From Yoonia vestfoldensis DSM 16212 (lineage in GTDB: Bacteria; Pseudomonadota; Alphaproteobacteria; Rhodobacterales; Rhodobacteraceae): a stretch of DNA of 64,000 nucleotides. The translations under genes were made by a program, and so were the position numbers. The notes beneath the pieces were generated by a model that saw only the letters and a program-made list of their open reading frames with translations, was not told the DNA's origin and made no database searches. Location of the stretch: the NCBI RefSeq assembly GCF_000382265.1, contig NZ_KB907979.1:62001-126000 (forward strand), read 5' to 3'. Positions 18,017 through 28,440 of this stretch are shown in pieces (position 1 is the stretch's first letter; every line of letters starts with the position of its first letter).

Positions 18017-18664
18017 TCAATGCACGCGGATATCGTTCGTGACCGAGGCGACGCCCGGCGCCGCCCATGCGGTAGTGCCCGCAAGCGCGCGTTCACCCCA
18101 ATATTCCACCGTTCCGGTCAGCGTGACCTTGCCGTCACGGGCGGTGACGTCGATATGCTCAGGCGTGAACCATGACCTGTTGAGCGCGACCATGATGTCG
18201 GACTTTATGTCGCCGGCACTGGCGCGCGGCTTGATCGTGATCTGGTTCGACACGCCCGTGACGCCCCAGAGTGTGCGCACCGCGCTGGCGGCCGCATCAT
18301 GCTGATAGTGCCAGTGTACCTGCCCTGTCAAAGTGACCCAGCCATTTGCCACCGTGACCTTTACCGCATCCTTGGGCTCCGACGTGTCCCAGGCCAGCCG
18401 GTTCACGGCGGCTTCGGCGATTTCGGCATCGCCATGTTTGACGCTGAACGGCAGCTTGACCTCGATCTCTTCGGCGACAGCCTTGACGTCTTTGACACGC
18501 AATGCGGCTGTTTCGGCGCCATGCTTTTCGGCATAGCTTTCGACCGAGCCCATCAGTGTGACGACCCCGTCTTTCGTGGTCACGCCGATATGGGCGGCAT
18601 CGACGCTTGGTTCCCATTTCAATTCGTCGAGCACGGATTTCTTGAGTTGCTGATCATTGGACAT
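18017..18664 (-). CDS. Triple-BON-domain protein (OsmY-like)
   Basis: 215 residues made of three BON domains (~5-70, ~78-145, ~150-215), each with the GxVTLxGxV core (GVVTLMGSVESY, GWVTLTGQVHWH, GKVTLTGTVEYW). BON proteins bind envelope or lipid surfaces and are often stress-induced. No signal peptide is visible, so this version is probably cytoplasmic or membrane-associated. The start at 18664 follows CAGGAGACAGAC; a longer in-frame extension to 18907 has no family similarity. Its upstream region carries the shared motif at 18763-18781. Confidence 0.92.
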   Translation of the reverse strand: MSNDQQLKKSVLDELKWEPSVDAAHIGVTTKDGVVTLMGSVESYAEKHGAETAALRVKDVKAVAEEIEVKLPFSVKHGDAEIAEAAVNRLAWDTSEPKDAVKVTVANGWVTLTGQVHWHYQHDAAASAVRTLWGVTGVSNQITIKPRASAGDIKSDIMVALNRSWFTPEHIDVTARDGKVTLTGTVEYWGERALAGTTAWAAPGVASVTNDIRVH

Positions 18665-18762
18665 GTCTGTCTCCTGTAGGATGAGCGGAAGGGTATCGCG
18701 CCGGTCTTTCACGATTGTGAAACACCGGCACCTGTCGAGCCTATCAGCGCTGACCGGATGCC

Positions 18763-18781
18763 CGGCAGGGTCGGAAACTAC
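18763..18781 (-). promoter_or_regulatory. Shared upstream motif, copy 1 (BON gene)
   Basis: On the minus strand this reads GTAGTTTCCGACCCTGCCG, 99 bp upstream of the BON start. The identical 19-mer occurs in the same orientation relative to the gene at 19517-19535, and a 15/19 match precedes the SOUL gene. The repeat at one distance class suggests a shared regulator site or alternative-sigma promoter element. Confidence 0.55.
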
Positions 18782-18846
18782 GCAAGCGCGGGCATCGGCC
18801 GATGTGGGATCGACGGCATGCGCCGCATCACGCCGCCATGCAGCGG

Positions 18847-19425
18847 TCAGGCCTCGGCCGCGACCGGCAACATCACCTCGTTGCGGCGCAGGAACCATGG
18901 TGTCCATGGCGGGTTGTAGCGCGCGATGGACACAGGCCCGACCGGGCGCAACCCGCGCGCCCTGACGATCTCAAGCAGCCGCCCGGTTTCGGCGGCCACT
19001 TTCGTCTCGGCCGAGAATCCCGAAAACCGCAGAACCGCAAAGCGGGCAGCCGGGACCGACCGCAGTGTCACCGCCGGGTCATTCGGCACCGGCAGATCGG
19101 CCAGCGCATAGCGGGCGGGCATGGTAAAGCGCACGAGCCAGTCGCCTGTCCCCGCAATCACGGTCACAGGGGCGGTCATCGCGATCTTTTCGCCTTTGGG
19201 GGTCTTGGTGACGGGTGCCGTCATCGCGATTTTTTGGCGCGACGCGTTGCCGCCAAAGATATAGCCCGCCAGCAGCCGGAACCCCGTGCTGCTGGCTGTG
19301 GTCTGATCGCCTGTCACCGTGACCTCGGCCACGACCGAAGCGGCGTAGTCACGGATCTCGAAATCGCCGTCTTTCAATGCAAGGGTGAATTTCGGTTCTT
19401 CGATGCTCATGCGGCAGGCTTTCAT
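18847..19425 (-). CDS. SOUL-family haem-binding protein
   Basis: 192 residues with the SOUL-family signature: FEIRDYAASVVAEVTV near the start, FRLLAGYIFGGNASRQKIAMTAPV in the middle and the repeated IAMTAPVT motif. SOUL proteins bind haem or related tetrapyrroles; bacterial members are poorly characterised. No signal peptide. An internal start at 19410 (MSIEEPKF) is possible, and neither start has a strong ribosome site. It is divergent from the gene at 19615, and the two share related upstream motifs. Confidence 0.9.
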   Translation of the reverse strand: MKACRMSIEEPKFTLALKDGDFEIRDYAASVVAEVTVTGDQTTASSTGFRLLAGYIFGGNASRQKIAMTAPVTKTPKGEKIAMTAPVTVIAGTGDWLVRFTMPARYALADLPVPNDPAVTLRSVPAARFAVLRFSGFSAETKVAAETGRLLEIVRARGLRPVGPVSIARYNPPWTPWFLRRNEVMLPVAAEA

Positions 19426-19470
19426 GCAAGGGGCGGAAAGGCTGACAGTGTTGCATAGATCGGCGATGGC

Positions 19471-19489
19471 GCACAGGGACGGAAACTAC
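19471..19489 (-). promoter_or_regulatory. Shared upstream motif, copy 2 (SOUL gene, diverged)
   Basis: On the minus strand: GTAGTTTCCGTCCCTGTGC, 46 bp upstream of the SOUL start. It matches 15 of 19 positions of the exact repeat at 18763 and 19517, including the whole GTAGTTTCCG half. Confidence 0.5.
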
Positions 19490-19516
19490 CAAGACCAGCG
19501 GATCAGCGCCGCCTGA

Positions 19517-19535
19517 GTAGTTTCCGACCCTGCCG
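19517..19535 (+). promoter_or_regulatory. Shared upstream motif, copy 3 (gene at 19615)
   Basis: GTAGTTTCCGACCCTGCCG, 80 bp upstream of the start at 19615, is identical to the minus-strand copy at 18763-18781. Its GACCCTGC (19526-19533) also pairs with GCAGGGTC (19546-19553) as an 8-bp inverted repeat. Confidence 0.55.
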
Positions 19536-19614
19536 CCCGAAATCAGCAGGGTCTAGGCTTGGTCGCTAGAAACCCGCCGGTTGCCCGGATCAGGCAGCCT
19601 GTCCGAAAGGCCCG

Positions 19615-20355
19615 ATGATGCCCCCTGACGATGCCCGCTTTGCCAGTGCGAAACCGGACCTGACCGTAGCGGACCAGCGCGTTCTTGACCGCGTCTTTCA
19701 ACACCCGCTGTCACATAACCTGTCGTGGCGTGACGTGATCGCATTGTTCAGCGCCGCAGGCGGGGTTGAACATGCACATAACGGCAGGCTGGTGCTGCGG
19801 CTGGGCGCCGATCATCTGACCTTCGCGCAGGCGCATGACAAGGATCTGGACGCCGATGACGTCATGGCCTTGCGCCATTTTCTGTCCGGTGCCGGTTGGA
19901 CACCAATGTCGATGCCTGCGCCCTCGTTTTCGGCTGGGGTCCCGGCGATCGCGATCATCATCGATCATGCCAGTGCGCGAATCTACGACCTGCCACCCGA
20001 TGATGCGCATCACGCCGCACGGCACACCCACCAGCGACATCATACCATCGACCCCATGCAGCATGATGCCGACCGCGCGGAAACCTACCCCGTCGATCAT
20101 CGCTTTTTCGATGCCATCGCGCAGGATGTGCAGGGGGATGCGCGCATCGTGGTCATCAGCCATGGCAAGGGCCAGAGCAACGAAGGCGACCACTTGGTGG
20201 CGTATCTGGAAAAACATCACCGCAGCGTGCATGACCGCATCGCCCGCGTGATCTCCGCCGACCTGCCACACAGGTCGGTGCCGGAAATCCTTGTGCTTGC
20301 CCGCGATGCCCTTGATCCCGCCTCTGAGAATATTGCCGGCGGCGGCGCGGACTGA
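19615..20355 (+). CDS. Conserved-looking protein of unknown function, His-rich middle
   Basis: 246 residues, no signal peptide or membrane segment. Residues ~20-75 (VFQHPLSHNLSWRDVIALFSAAGGVEHAHNGRLVLRLGADHLTF) resemble the start of small HicA-like folds. Residues ~105-240 look like a nucleotide- or RNA-binding alpha/beta domain (IAIIIDHASARIYDL, RIVVISHGKGQSNEGDHLVAYL, ISADLPHRSVPEILVLARD), reminiscent of the eRF1/host-attachment class. Both comparisons are tentative. A His-rich DDAHHAARHTHQRHH stretch lies between them. It is divergent from SOUL, preceded by the shared motif, and followed by phasin-like and DUF1269 genes. Confidence 0.6.
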   Translation: MMPPDDARFASAKPDLTVADQRVLDRVFQHPLSHNLSWRDVIALFSAAGGVEHAHNGRLVLRLGADHLTFAQAHDKDLDADDVMALRHFLSGAGWTPMSMPAPSFSAGVPAIAIIIDHASARIYDLPPDDAHHAARHTHQRHHTIDPMQHDADRAETYPVDHRFFDAIAQDVQGDARIVVISHGKGQSNEGDHLVAYLEKHHRSVHDRIARVISADLPHRSVPEILVLARDALDPASENIAGGGAD

Positions 20356-20423
20356 CCCGAACCAACATCACCCGGCACGATCGGGCGCATGTATTGCCAA
20401 TCCTCCAACTGAAAAGGTGTCCC

Positions 20424-20819
20424 ATGACCAAACCACATACCGTCCTCGAGATGACACGGATCGACGCGCAGAACCTGCACAAGAAGATCAGCGCCAATAT
20501 GGCCAAAGCCGAAAAGGCCACTTGGGCCGATGTCAAATCCGCCCAGGCCGACGCAAAGGCACTGGGTTCCAAGATGACGACCCTTGCCAAGGATCAGGCC
20601 GATACGGTGAAATCCGCCATCCAGACGGCAGTCGCAAAGCTGGAGGCAGCGGGCCAGCTGGTGGAAAACAAGACATGCGATGCAAAAGACGATGTCGAAC
20701 GTGCCAATGCGGCGATGCTTGACAGCGCCCACAAGGCCGCGCAAGCCCTCAGCGCCGCTGTTGCCGCCGCTCGCAGCAAGCTGGCGCAGGCGATCGCGCC
20801 GAAAAAGGTGGTCTCATGA
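20424..20819 (+). CDS. Phasin-like small helical protein
   Basis: 131 residues, almost entirely amphipathic helix rich in Ala, Lys, Asp and Gln with no Pro or aromatic core; heptad-like spacing suggests a coiled coil. This composition fits phasins and similar granule- or surface-coating proteins, but no signature motif is decisive. The start at 20424 follows AAAAGGTG. It overlaps the next gene by ATGA. No PHA synthase is nearby, so a general stress or membrane role is as likely as a PHA role. Confidence 0.6.
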   Translation: MTKPHTVLEMTRIDAQNLHKKISANMAKAEKATWADVKSAQADAKALGSKMTTLAKDQADTVKSAIQTAVAKLEAAGQLVENKTCDAKDDVERANAAMLDSAHKAAQALSAAVAAARSKLAQAIAPKKVVS

Positions 20820-21340
20820 ATACCTATGTCGCGGGCGTCTTTTCGTCTGAGGCCAAGGCCCGCGCCGGTCTGCGCAAATTGTGGCAACTCGACGAAGATG
20901 GCGCTTTGACCGTCCATGGCGCCGCAATCGTGCACCGTGACGATATGGGCCACATCCATATGTCAGAGCAGGACAGCGATGTCGGGATGCGCACGGCAAT
21001 CGGCGTTGGTATCGGCGCGCTTTTGGGCGTGTTCGCGAGGCCTGCCGGCGTGACCGTGGGTGCCTTGACAGGTGCGGCGGTCGGTGCGGCGGCGGATGCG
21101 GTGACGCAAACCCGCCGCGCGCATGCGGCAGAGGAAGGGTTTTTCACGCTCAAGCACGGGCAATCGGCCTTCGTTGCGGAAATCTCGGAAGACTGGACCG
21201 CGATCCTGGATGACGCGCTGGCACCGATGGGCGGTACGATCTATCGGCGCATGAATACCGCATCAACCAACGCAGCCTTCGGCGCCCATTACTATGACAG
21301 CTATCTTTACCCTTATGAAATGCTTGATCCCAGGATCTGA
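20816..21340 (+). CDS. DUF1269-type glycine-zipper membrane protein
   Basis: 174 residues. The N-terminal domain (VAGVFSSEAKARAGLRKLWQL, ...GAAIVHRDDMG) is followed by a Gly/Ala-rich hydrophobic hairpin (~60-100: GVGIGALLGVFARPAGVTVGALTGAAVGAAADA), then VAEISEDWTAILDDALAPMGGTIYRR. This architecture is that of DUF1269 proteins, which are stress-associated membrane proteins of unknown function. It is translationally coupled to the phasin-like gene. Confidence 0.78.
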   Translation: MNTYVAGVFSSEAKARAGLRKLWQLDEDGALTVHGAAIVHRDDMGHIHMSEQDSDVGMRTAIGVGIGALLGVFARPAGVTVGALTGAAVGAAADAVTQTRRAHAAEEGFFTLKHGQSAFVAEISEDWTAILDDALAPMGGTIYRRMNTASTNAAFGAHYYDSYLYPYEMLDPRI

Positions 21341-21498
21341 TGCCGCAGTCCTTTCCCCGGTCCGGGGGCAAGCATGCAGGGGCATCCCCGTCAGGACTTG
21401 CGCAGATTCCGTGCCTTTTCGACAGGCCTGCCGCGCGCTATGCTGCATTGCAACGCCCTCACCTGCTCCACGCGGGGCAAGGAGGAAGATAGCCTGCC

Positions 21499-22929
21499 GT
21501 GTTGATTGCGTTTCATCTTTTGATACAGGTCGTCCTGATCGGCCGGGTTCTGCTGCGCCCCGACAGAGAACCGGCATCGCGCCTTGCATGGATCGTCGTG
21601 ATCCTTTCGGTGCCCGTTCTGGGAATATCAGCTTATGTTTTTCTTGGCGAAACGCGCATCGGGCGGCGCAGACTCGCGCGGCATCTGGCGGCAAGATCCC
21701 GGCTGCCCTCTGGGGCCTCGATGCCCCGATGGTCCATACCCGATGCCCTGCCGGACCGGCGTGATCGCGATGCCGAACTCTTCCGCGTCGGCCATTCGAT
21801 CAGCGGCTTTGCCCCGGTCGGCGGAAACACCGCCAGACTGACCGCCGATGCCGAGGACACGATCGCCTCGTTGATCGCGGACATCGATGCGGCGCGCGAC
21901 CATGTCCATCTGCTGTTCTACATCTGGCTGCCCGACGACAGCGGAACCCGCGTCGCCGAAGCGCTGATGCGGGCGGCGCGCCGGGGCGTGACCTGCCGGG
22001 TCATGGCGGATGACTTTGGATCGCGCAGGATCATCCGCCATCCGGTCTGGTCGCGGATGCGCGACGCCGGTGTGACCGTGGCGCGCGGATTGCCCATCGG
22101 CAACATGATTTTGCGCGCGGTGATCGGGCGCATCGACCTGCGCAACCACCGCAAGATCGTGGTCATCGACAGTCACATCACCTATGTCGGCAGCCAGAAC
22201 TGTGCCGATGCCGCGTTTCTGCCAAAGGCAAAATTCGCGCCATGGGTCGATGCGGTGATGCGGATCACTGGGCCGGTGGCCCGCCAGAACCAGGTCGTCT
22301 TTGCGGGCGATTGGCTGGCCGAGAGGCCGCAGGACGATCTGAGCGCTGCGTTGACAACGGCCGCTTTGCCGCCCGACGATGGCTTTGCAGCCCAGGTCAT
22401 CGCCCAGGGTCCGATCGACAGGCCCTCGGCGGTGCCCGAAATGTTTGCCAGCGTCATCTATGCAGCCCGCCGTGAACTGATCGTGACCACGCCCTATTAC
22501 GTGCCGGTCGCGTCGCTGCAATCGGCCCTGCGGGCCGCAGCGAACCGGGGGGTCGCGGTCACGCTGATCCTGCCTGCCCGGAACGACGATTTCGCCGTCG
22601 CGGCCGCTAGCCGCAGCTATTACGCCGATCTGATCGGGGCCGGCGTCAGGATTTATGAATACAACCCCGGCCTGTTGCATGCAAAGTCGATCACGGTCGA
22701 CGGTGACATCACCCTGATCGGGTCAGCGAATATGGATTGCCGCAGTTTTGCGCTGAACTTTGAAAACAATCTTCTTCTGGCTGATCCGGGGACCACGGCT
22801 GCAATGCGCGCGCGCCAGATGGCCTATCTGGCCGAAAGCACCCGCATCACCGCACGCGATGTTGCCCAATGGAGCTGGCGCAGACAGGCCTGGAATAACG
22901 CCTTTGCCATTTTCGGCCCGCTGCTATGA
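21499..22929 (+). CDS. cls: Cardiolipin synthase, phospholipase-D family
   Basis: 476 residues. Two N-terminal TM segments (~2-15 and ~32-50) and two HKD motifs: NHRKIVVIDSHITYVGSQN (~216-234) and HAKSITVDGDITLIGSANMD (~393-412). This is the standard bacterial Cls layout, which condenses two phosphatidylglycerols to cardiolipin and glycerol at the inner membrane. The start is a GTG at 21499; AAGGAGG lies about 13 bases upstream, a slightly long spacing. It overlaps the EEP-family gene by ATGA, a pairing seen in other proteobacteria. Confidence 0.92.
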   Translation: MLIAFHLLIQVVLIGRVLLRPDREPASRLAWIVVILSVPVLGISAYVFLGETRIGRRRLARHLAARSRLPSGASMPRWSIPDALPDRRDRDAELFRVGHSISGFAPVGGNTARLTADAEDTIASLIADIDAARDHVHLLFYIWLPDDSGTRVAEALMRAARRGVTCRVMADDFGSRRIIRHPVWSRMRDAGVTVARGLPIGNMILRAVIGRIDLRNHRKIVVIDSHITYVGSQNCADAAFLPKAKFAPWVDAVMRITGPVARQNQVVFAGDWLAERPQDDLSAALTTAALPPDDGFAAQVIAQGPIDRPSAVPEMFASVIYAARRELIVTTPYYVPVASLQSALRAAANRGVAVTLILPARNDDFAVAAASRSYYADLIGAGVRIYEYNPGLLHAKSITVDGDITLIGSANMDCRSFALNFENNLLLADPGTTAAMRARQMAYLAESTRITARDVAQWSWRRQAWNNAFAIFGPLL

Positions 22930-23624
22930 CCGGGCTTTCCGTCGCGACATGGAACATCCACAAGGGGATCGGGCGCGACCGCCGCCGTGACCTTGACCGG
23001 ACCGCCGCCGTCATAGGAGAGATCGCGCCCGACATCATGGCGCTGCAAGAGGCCGACACACGGTTTTTCGGGCGCAAGGGGCTGCTCGACCTCGATGCGC
23101 TTGGCCGCGAACACGGGCTGGTTGCCGTCGCCCTGCCCGGTGGCAGCCCGGCGCATGGCTGGCATGGCAATGTGCTTTTGCTGCGCGAGGCCGAGGTCGA
23201 CGCCGTGCATCGCGTCGACCTGCCGGGGTTGGAACCACGCGGCGCACTGATCGCTGATCTGCACCACAAAGGTCAGCCCCTGCGGATCATCGGCACCCAT
23301 CTCGGGCTGTTGCCGGCATCCCGCGCAGCCCAGACGCGGCACCTGTTGGCGCTGCTGGCCGCGATGGACAAGCGCCCGGCGCTGCTGATGGGCGATCTGA
23401 ATGAATGGCGCGCACCCGGCAGCGCGGCGTTCCGCCATCTTGCCACGCACTTCAGGGACACCGTCGCGCTGCCCAGTTATCCCGCCCGCTACCCGCTGGC
23501 GCCATTGGACCGGATGATGGTCAGCGGCCCTGCGCGTTTGCAGCACGGTGCGGTGCATGACACATCGCTTGCGCGCCGTGCCTCTGACCATTTGCCGGTC
23601 AAGGCACAGTTCTGGCTGGAGTGA
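22926..23624 (+). CDS. Endonuclease/exonuclease/phosphatase family protein
   Basis: 232 residues with the EEP fold motifs in order: SVATWNIHKGIGRDRR, DIMALQEADTRF (metal-binding Glu), GTHLGLLPASRAAQ, LLMGDLNEW (catalytic Asp-Asn) and RRASDHLPVKAQF (SDH motif). Members cleave phosphodiesters in nucleic acids or phospholipids. ATGA coupling to cardiolipin synthase suggests a lipid-related substrate, by context only. The 187 bp downstream, before the convergent ABC gene, contain nothing I can name. Confidence 0.9.
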   Translation: MTGLSVATWNIHKGIGRDRRRDLDRTAAVIGEIAPDIMALQEADTRFFGRKGLLDLDALGREHGLVAVALPGGSPAHGWHGNVLLLREAEVDAVHRVDLPGLEPRGALIADLHHKGQPLRIIGTHLGLLPASRAAQTRHLLALLAAMDKRPALLMGDLNEWRAPGSAAFRHLATHFRDTVALPSYPARYPLAPLDRMMVSGPARLQHGAVHDTSLARRASDHLPVKAQFWLE

Positions 23625-23811
23625 CGCCTTGCGCCGCGATCGTCGAAGGGCACGGCACCCAGCGGCCGTGGGCGCGCAGCCAGCGTTGCAACGCAACAGC
23701 GATCGACGGCAGCCGCGCCAGACGGTTCATCTGGGCTAAGTCACGGTCGATGCCGCCGATACCAATGGTCGGCGCGCACACCTGACCGCGCGCCAGCGAG
23801 ACAAAGCGCAG

Positions 23812-25367
<1,556 letters not shown>

Positions 25368-25371
<4 letters not shown>

Positions 25372-26378
25372 ATCTTCAACTCCTCTTTGCCTTGCCGGTT
25401 CAACTGGCGGTCCATCACAAGCACGGCGATCAGGATCAGACCGATCACAAGGTTGACGGTCTGCGTATCGGCACCGATATGGCCCAGCCCCTTGCGCAAC
25501 AACTGGATCGCGATCACCCCGCCAAGGGTGCCGATGATCGACCCATAGCCCCCCGCAAGCTTGGTTCCGCCCAGCACGACGGCCGTGATCGCCCAAAGCT
25601 CGTACAACATCCCGTCATTGGGGTTCACCGATCCGCTTTCGGAATAGAAAACGACGGCGGACAACGCGGCCAGAAAACCGATCAGCATGAAATTCCACAT
25701 GATATGCGGCCCGACACGGATACCCGCATTCACCGCCGCATCGCGATTGTTCCCGACCGCATAGGCGTTGCGCCCATGATTGGTGCGCGTCGTGACCAGC
25801 CAAAGCACAAGCGCCGTCCCCAGCAGGAACCATGTCGCCGTGTGCAGACCCAGAAACTGCGCCTCGGCGAAATCGACAAGGGTCCAATTCAGGTGGCTGG
25901 TCGGTTGTTCGCCGTTGTACATGAACACCAAACCGCGAAAGCCGAGCATCGACCCCAACGTGACGATGAAAGCATCGACACCGGTTTTCCACACGATCAG
26001 TCCGTTGATCGCCCCGAGCACGACACCCGTCATCAGCGCAAAGCCCCAGGCCAGCGGGATCGCCCAATTGCCGAGGTTCTGCATGAAAGGCCAGGTCATA
26101 CTGTCCAGCAAAACGATGGCGGCCAAGGCGAAGGTCGCCCCGACGCTCAGGTCGATATTGCCGTTGATCATGATGATCGTCATGCCCAGTGCGATGATCC
26201 CGATCGGCGCCGATTGCTTGAGCAACAACAGCATGTTGTCGAAATCCATGAAGGCCTGATCGGACACCGACAGATAGTTGCCGACGATGGAAAAAAACGC
26301 GAGCTCGACGACGATAAAGACCCAGATGCCACTTTGCTTGATCAGGTCTCGGCGGTTTTGGCTTGTCATATCGGCCAC
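25368..26378 (-). CDS. Sugar ABC transporter permease, RbsC type
   Basis: 336 residues, eight to ten hydrophobic segments. The CUT2 permease hallmarks are present: MINGNIDLSVGATFALAAIV, GAINGLIVWKTGVDAFIVTLGSMLGFRGLVF, AVGNNRDAAVNAGIRV and TAVVLGGTKLAGGYGSIIGTLGG. It is the second of two permeases in the operon, 3 bp behind the first and overlapping the ATPase gene by 4 bp, so the channel is probably a heterodimer. Confidence 0.95.
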
Positions 26379-26381
26379 TCC

Positions 26382-27356
26382 TTACGCGATGGGGGACCAC
26401 AGACGGCCCCGCTTGGCCGCGACATCCAGCCAGACGGCCAGAATGATGATCGCCCATGTGACCATGTATTGAACGTAAAAATCCAGACCGACCAACAGCA
26501 ATCCATTCTGGATGAATCCAAGGATCAGCACGCCGATCACTGTCTTGAACACGGTGCCAGAGCCCCCCAGCAGGGACGCCCCCCCCAGAATGACCGCCGC
26601 GAGCACGGTCAGCTCCAACCCCTGCCCGACGGTGTTCTGGCTGCCAAGGCTGCGGCTGGCCTGCAACAGACCTGCGGTGGCCACGCAAAACGAAGATACC
26701 AGATAGGTCAGAAAGACGATCCGCGCACGCGGAATGCCCGAAAACGTCGCCGCCTGCCCGTTGCCACCCACCGCATAGACCTGCCGTCCAAAGGCCGTTT
26801 TGGACAAAAGCAGGCTCAGCACGACTGCCAGCAAGCCAAACACAAGGATCGGGACCGGAATTCCCAAGAGGCGGTCCTGGCCGAAAAATGAAAACCACGT
26901 GCCCGACTTATCGGCGATGTCCATATTCTGACCGCCCGACCACGTCAGCGTGAGACCATGAATCGCCGACAGCATCCCCAATGTCACGATCAGCGAATTG
27001 AGCTTCAGATAGCCGACCAGAAACCCGATGAAGGCCCCAAGCAGCAAGGTCAGCGCAAACATGATCGGGATCGCCATCGCGGGGCCGACCTTGTCGTGCA
27101 GGTCAAGCACGACGATCGTGGAAAACGACATCATGGACCCGACCGACAGGTCAAGATTGCCACCGATCACCACAAAGGTGACGCCAAGGGCCATCACCCC
27201 GATGATCGCCGAGGACCGCACGACGCCAAGGATGTTGTCCATCGCGATAAACCGCTGGTTGGCGATCGCAAAGCCGACCATGAACAGCACGAAGGCGATC
27301 AGAATGCCCTGTTTGGCCACAAATGTGACGACATGCTGTTTCGTCATAATTGTCAT
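26382..27356 (-). CDS. Sugar ABC transporter permease, RbsC type
   Basis: 324 residues from the ATG at 27356, which follows GGGAGGGAACC. The same family signatures as its partner appear: VIGGNLDLSVGSMMSFSTIVV, LNSLIVTLGMLSAIHGLTLTWSGG, AVGGNGQAATFSGIP and LAAVILGGASLLGGSGTVFKTVIG. A longer frame to 27437 would read through the terminator region and has no family match. It is first after the binding-protein gene, separated from it by an intrinsic terminator. Confidence 0.95.
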   Translation of the reverse strand: MTIMTKQHVVTFVAKQGILIAFVLFMVGFAIANQRFIAMDNILGVVRSSAIIGVMALGVTFVVIGGNLDLSVGSMMSFSTIVVLDLHDKVGPAMAIPIMFALTLLLGAFIGFLVGYLKLNSLIVTLGMLSAIHGLTLTWSGGQNMDIADKSGTWFSFFGQDRLLGIPVPILVFGLLAVVLSLLLSKTAFGRQVYAVGGNGQAATFSGIPRARIVFLTYLVSSFCVATAGLLQASRSLGSQNTVGQGLELTVLAAVILGGASLLGGSGTVFKTVIGVLILGFIQNGLLLVGLDFYVQYMVTWAIIILAVWLDVAAKRGRLWSPIA

Positions 27357-27435
27357 GATGGTTCCCTCCCATGTCGGTCGTGTCGTCAAGTCAGGACGGG
27401 CGACCGCCCCAGCCCTGTTGTCTGCAACGTAGGTC

Positions 27436-27469
27436 AAAAAACGCGCAGGGCAGGCGAACCTGCCCCACG
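27436..27469 (-). terminator. Intrinsic terminator between binding-protein and permease genes
   Basis: Read on the minus strand: GGGCAGG-TTCG-CCTGCCC (27448-27465), then TGCGCG and a run of six T (27436-27441). A 7-bp GC stem capped by a UUCG loop with a U-tract is a strong intrinsic terminator. Being inside the operon, it should make binding-protein mRNA more abundant than transporter mRNA. Confidence 0.8.
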
Positions 27470-27489
27470 CTGTCTCTGGGGGGGAGAGA

Positions 27490-28440
27490 TCAGAACACGG
27501 GCTTGGTGAACTCGTCCATGTTTTCCTGAGTGATCTTGGGAGTGTCGAAATAATTCAGGAACGGCACATCTTCGCCGTTCAGGATGTCGATGGCGGTCTG
27601 CAAAGCGGCTTCGGCGTCATCGACCGGGGATTGATAGATCGAGCCCCAGTAATCGCCTTCTGCCATCGCGTCATAGCCGACGGCAAAGTTTGTGGCGCCG
27701 ACAAAGACGATACCTTCGCGCCCTGCGGCGCGGGCCGCGTTCAGTGCGCCGATGCCCATGTTGTCATCGCCGGAATAGACGCCGTCGATGTCGTCGTACT
27801 TGATCAGGAAGGCTTCCATCACCTGCTGCGACCGTTCGCGGTTCCAGTCGCCCGGCTGGGTTTCGACCAGGGTCACGTTCGGGCACACTTCTGGCAGACG
27901 TTCGTCAAAGCCCTGCTGGCGTTCGATCGCTGTGGTGTAGCCGGGTTGGCCTGAAATCTGCACCACGCGGGCTTCGTTTTCGATCCCGAGTTCGGTGAAA
28001 CGTTCGCACATGATCTCGGCCGACCGTGACCCTTGGGTGACGTTATCGGGGCCAGAGAAAGACCGGATGAAATCGAACCCCGGTTCGGCAATGTTGGAAT
28101 TGGTCACGACGACCGGGATGCCGGCATTATGGGCACGGCGCACGGCGGGGATCACGGCCTCGCCGTTGGTGGGCCAGATGATGATGACATCGACTTCCTG
28201 CTGGATCAGATCCTCCATCTGCGCCAGTTGGCGGGCGACGTCGCCGCCGGCATCGAGCACGATCACATCGACATCGGGGTTCGCCTCGGCGGCGGCGATG
28301 AAGGCGCGTTCATAAGTGGTCTGATAGCTGTCGACGCCGACGTTGTTCTGCGTGATGCCGATCGTCGTGGTCTGGGCAGCAGCCGCCGCACCGAACATCG
28401 CTGTGGTGCAGGCAAGAGCTGCGGTCATGGTCATTTTCAT
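27490..28440 (-). CDS. Periplasmic sugar-binding protein, RbsB type
   Basis: 316 residues. The signal peptide ends near AAAAAQ (~22). The body is a type-1 periplasmic binding fold: IGITQNNVGVDSYQTTYERAF, QMEDLIQQEVDVIIIWPTNGEAVIPAV, AHNAGIPVVVTNS, QISGQPGYTTAIERQQGF, YDDIDGVYSGDDNMGIGALNA. This class supplies CUT2 transporters; the ligand is unknown. First gene of the importer operon, divergent from the winged-helix/binding-protein regulator at 28651. Confidence 0.94.
   Translation of the reverse strand: MKMTMTAALACTTAMFGAAAAAQTTTIGITQNNVGVDSYQTTYERAFIAAAEANPDVDVIVLDAGGDVARQLAQMEDLIQQEVDVIIIWPTNGEAVIPAVRRAHNAGIPVVVTNSNIAEPGFDFIRSFSGPDNVTQGSRSAEIMCERFTELGIENEARVVQISGQPGYTTAIERQQGFDERLPEVCPNVTLVETQPGDWNRERSQQVMEAFLIKYDDIDGVYSGDDNMGIGALNAARAAGREGIVFVGATNFAVGYDAMAEGDYWGSIYQSPVDDAEAALQTAIDILNGEDVPFLNYFDTPKITQENMDEFTKPVF

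Noticed and set aside
18763-19535. GTAGTTTCC motif as an EcfG (GGAAC-N16-GTT) promoter
   Set aside because: GGAAAC is on the wrong strand for the genes and no correctly spaced GTT box is present.
25392-26891. Plus-strand frame of 499 codons opposite the ABC permeases
   Set aside because: Gln/Asp/Arg-rich antisense product of hydrophobic permease genes; no start site or family match.
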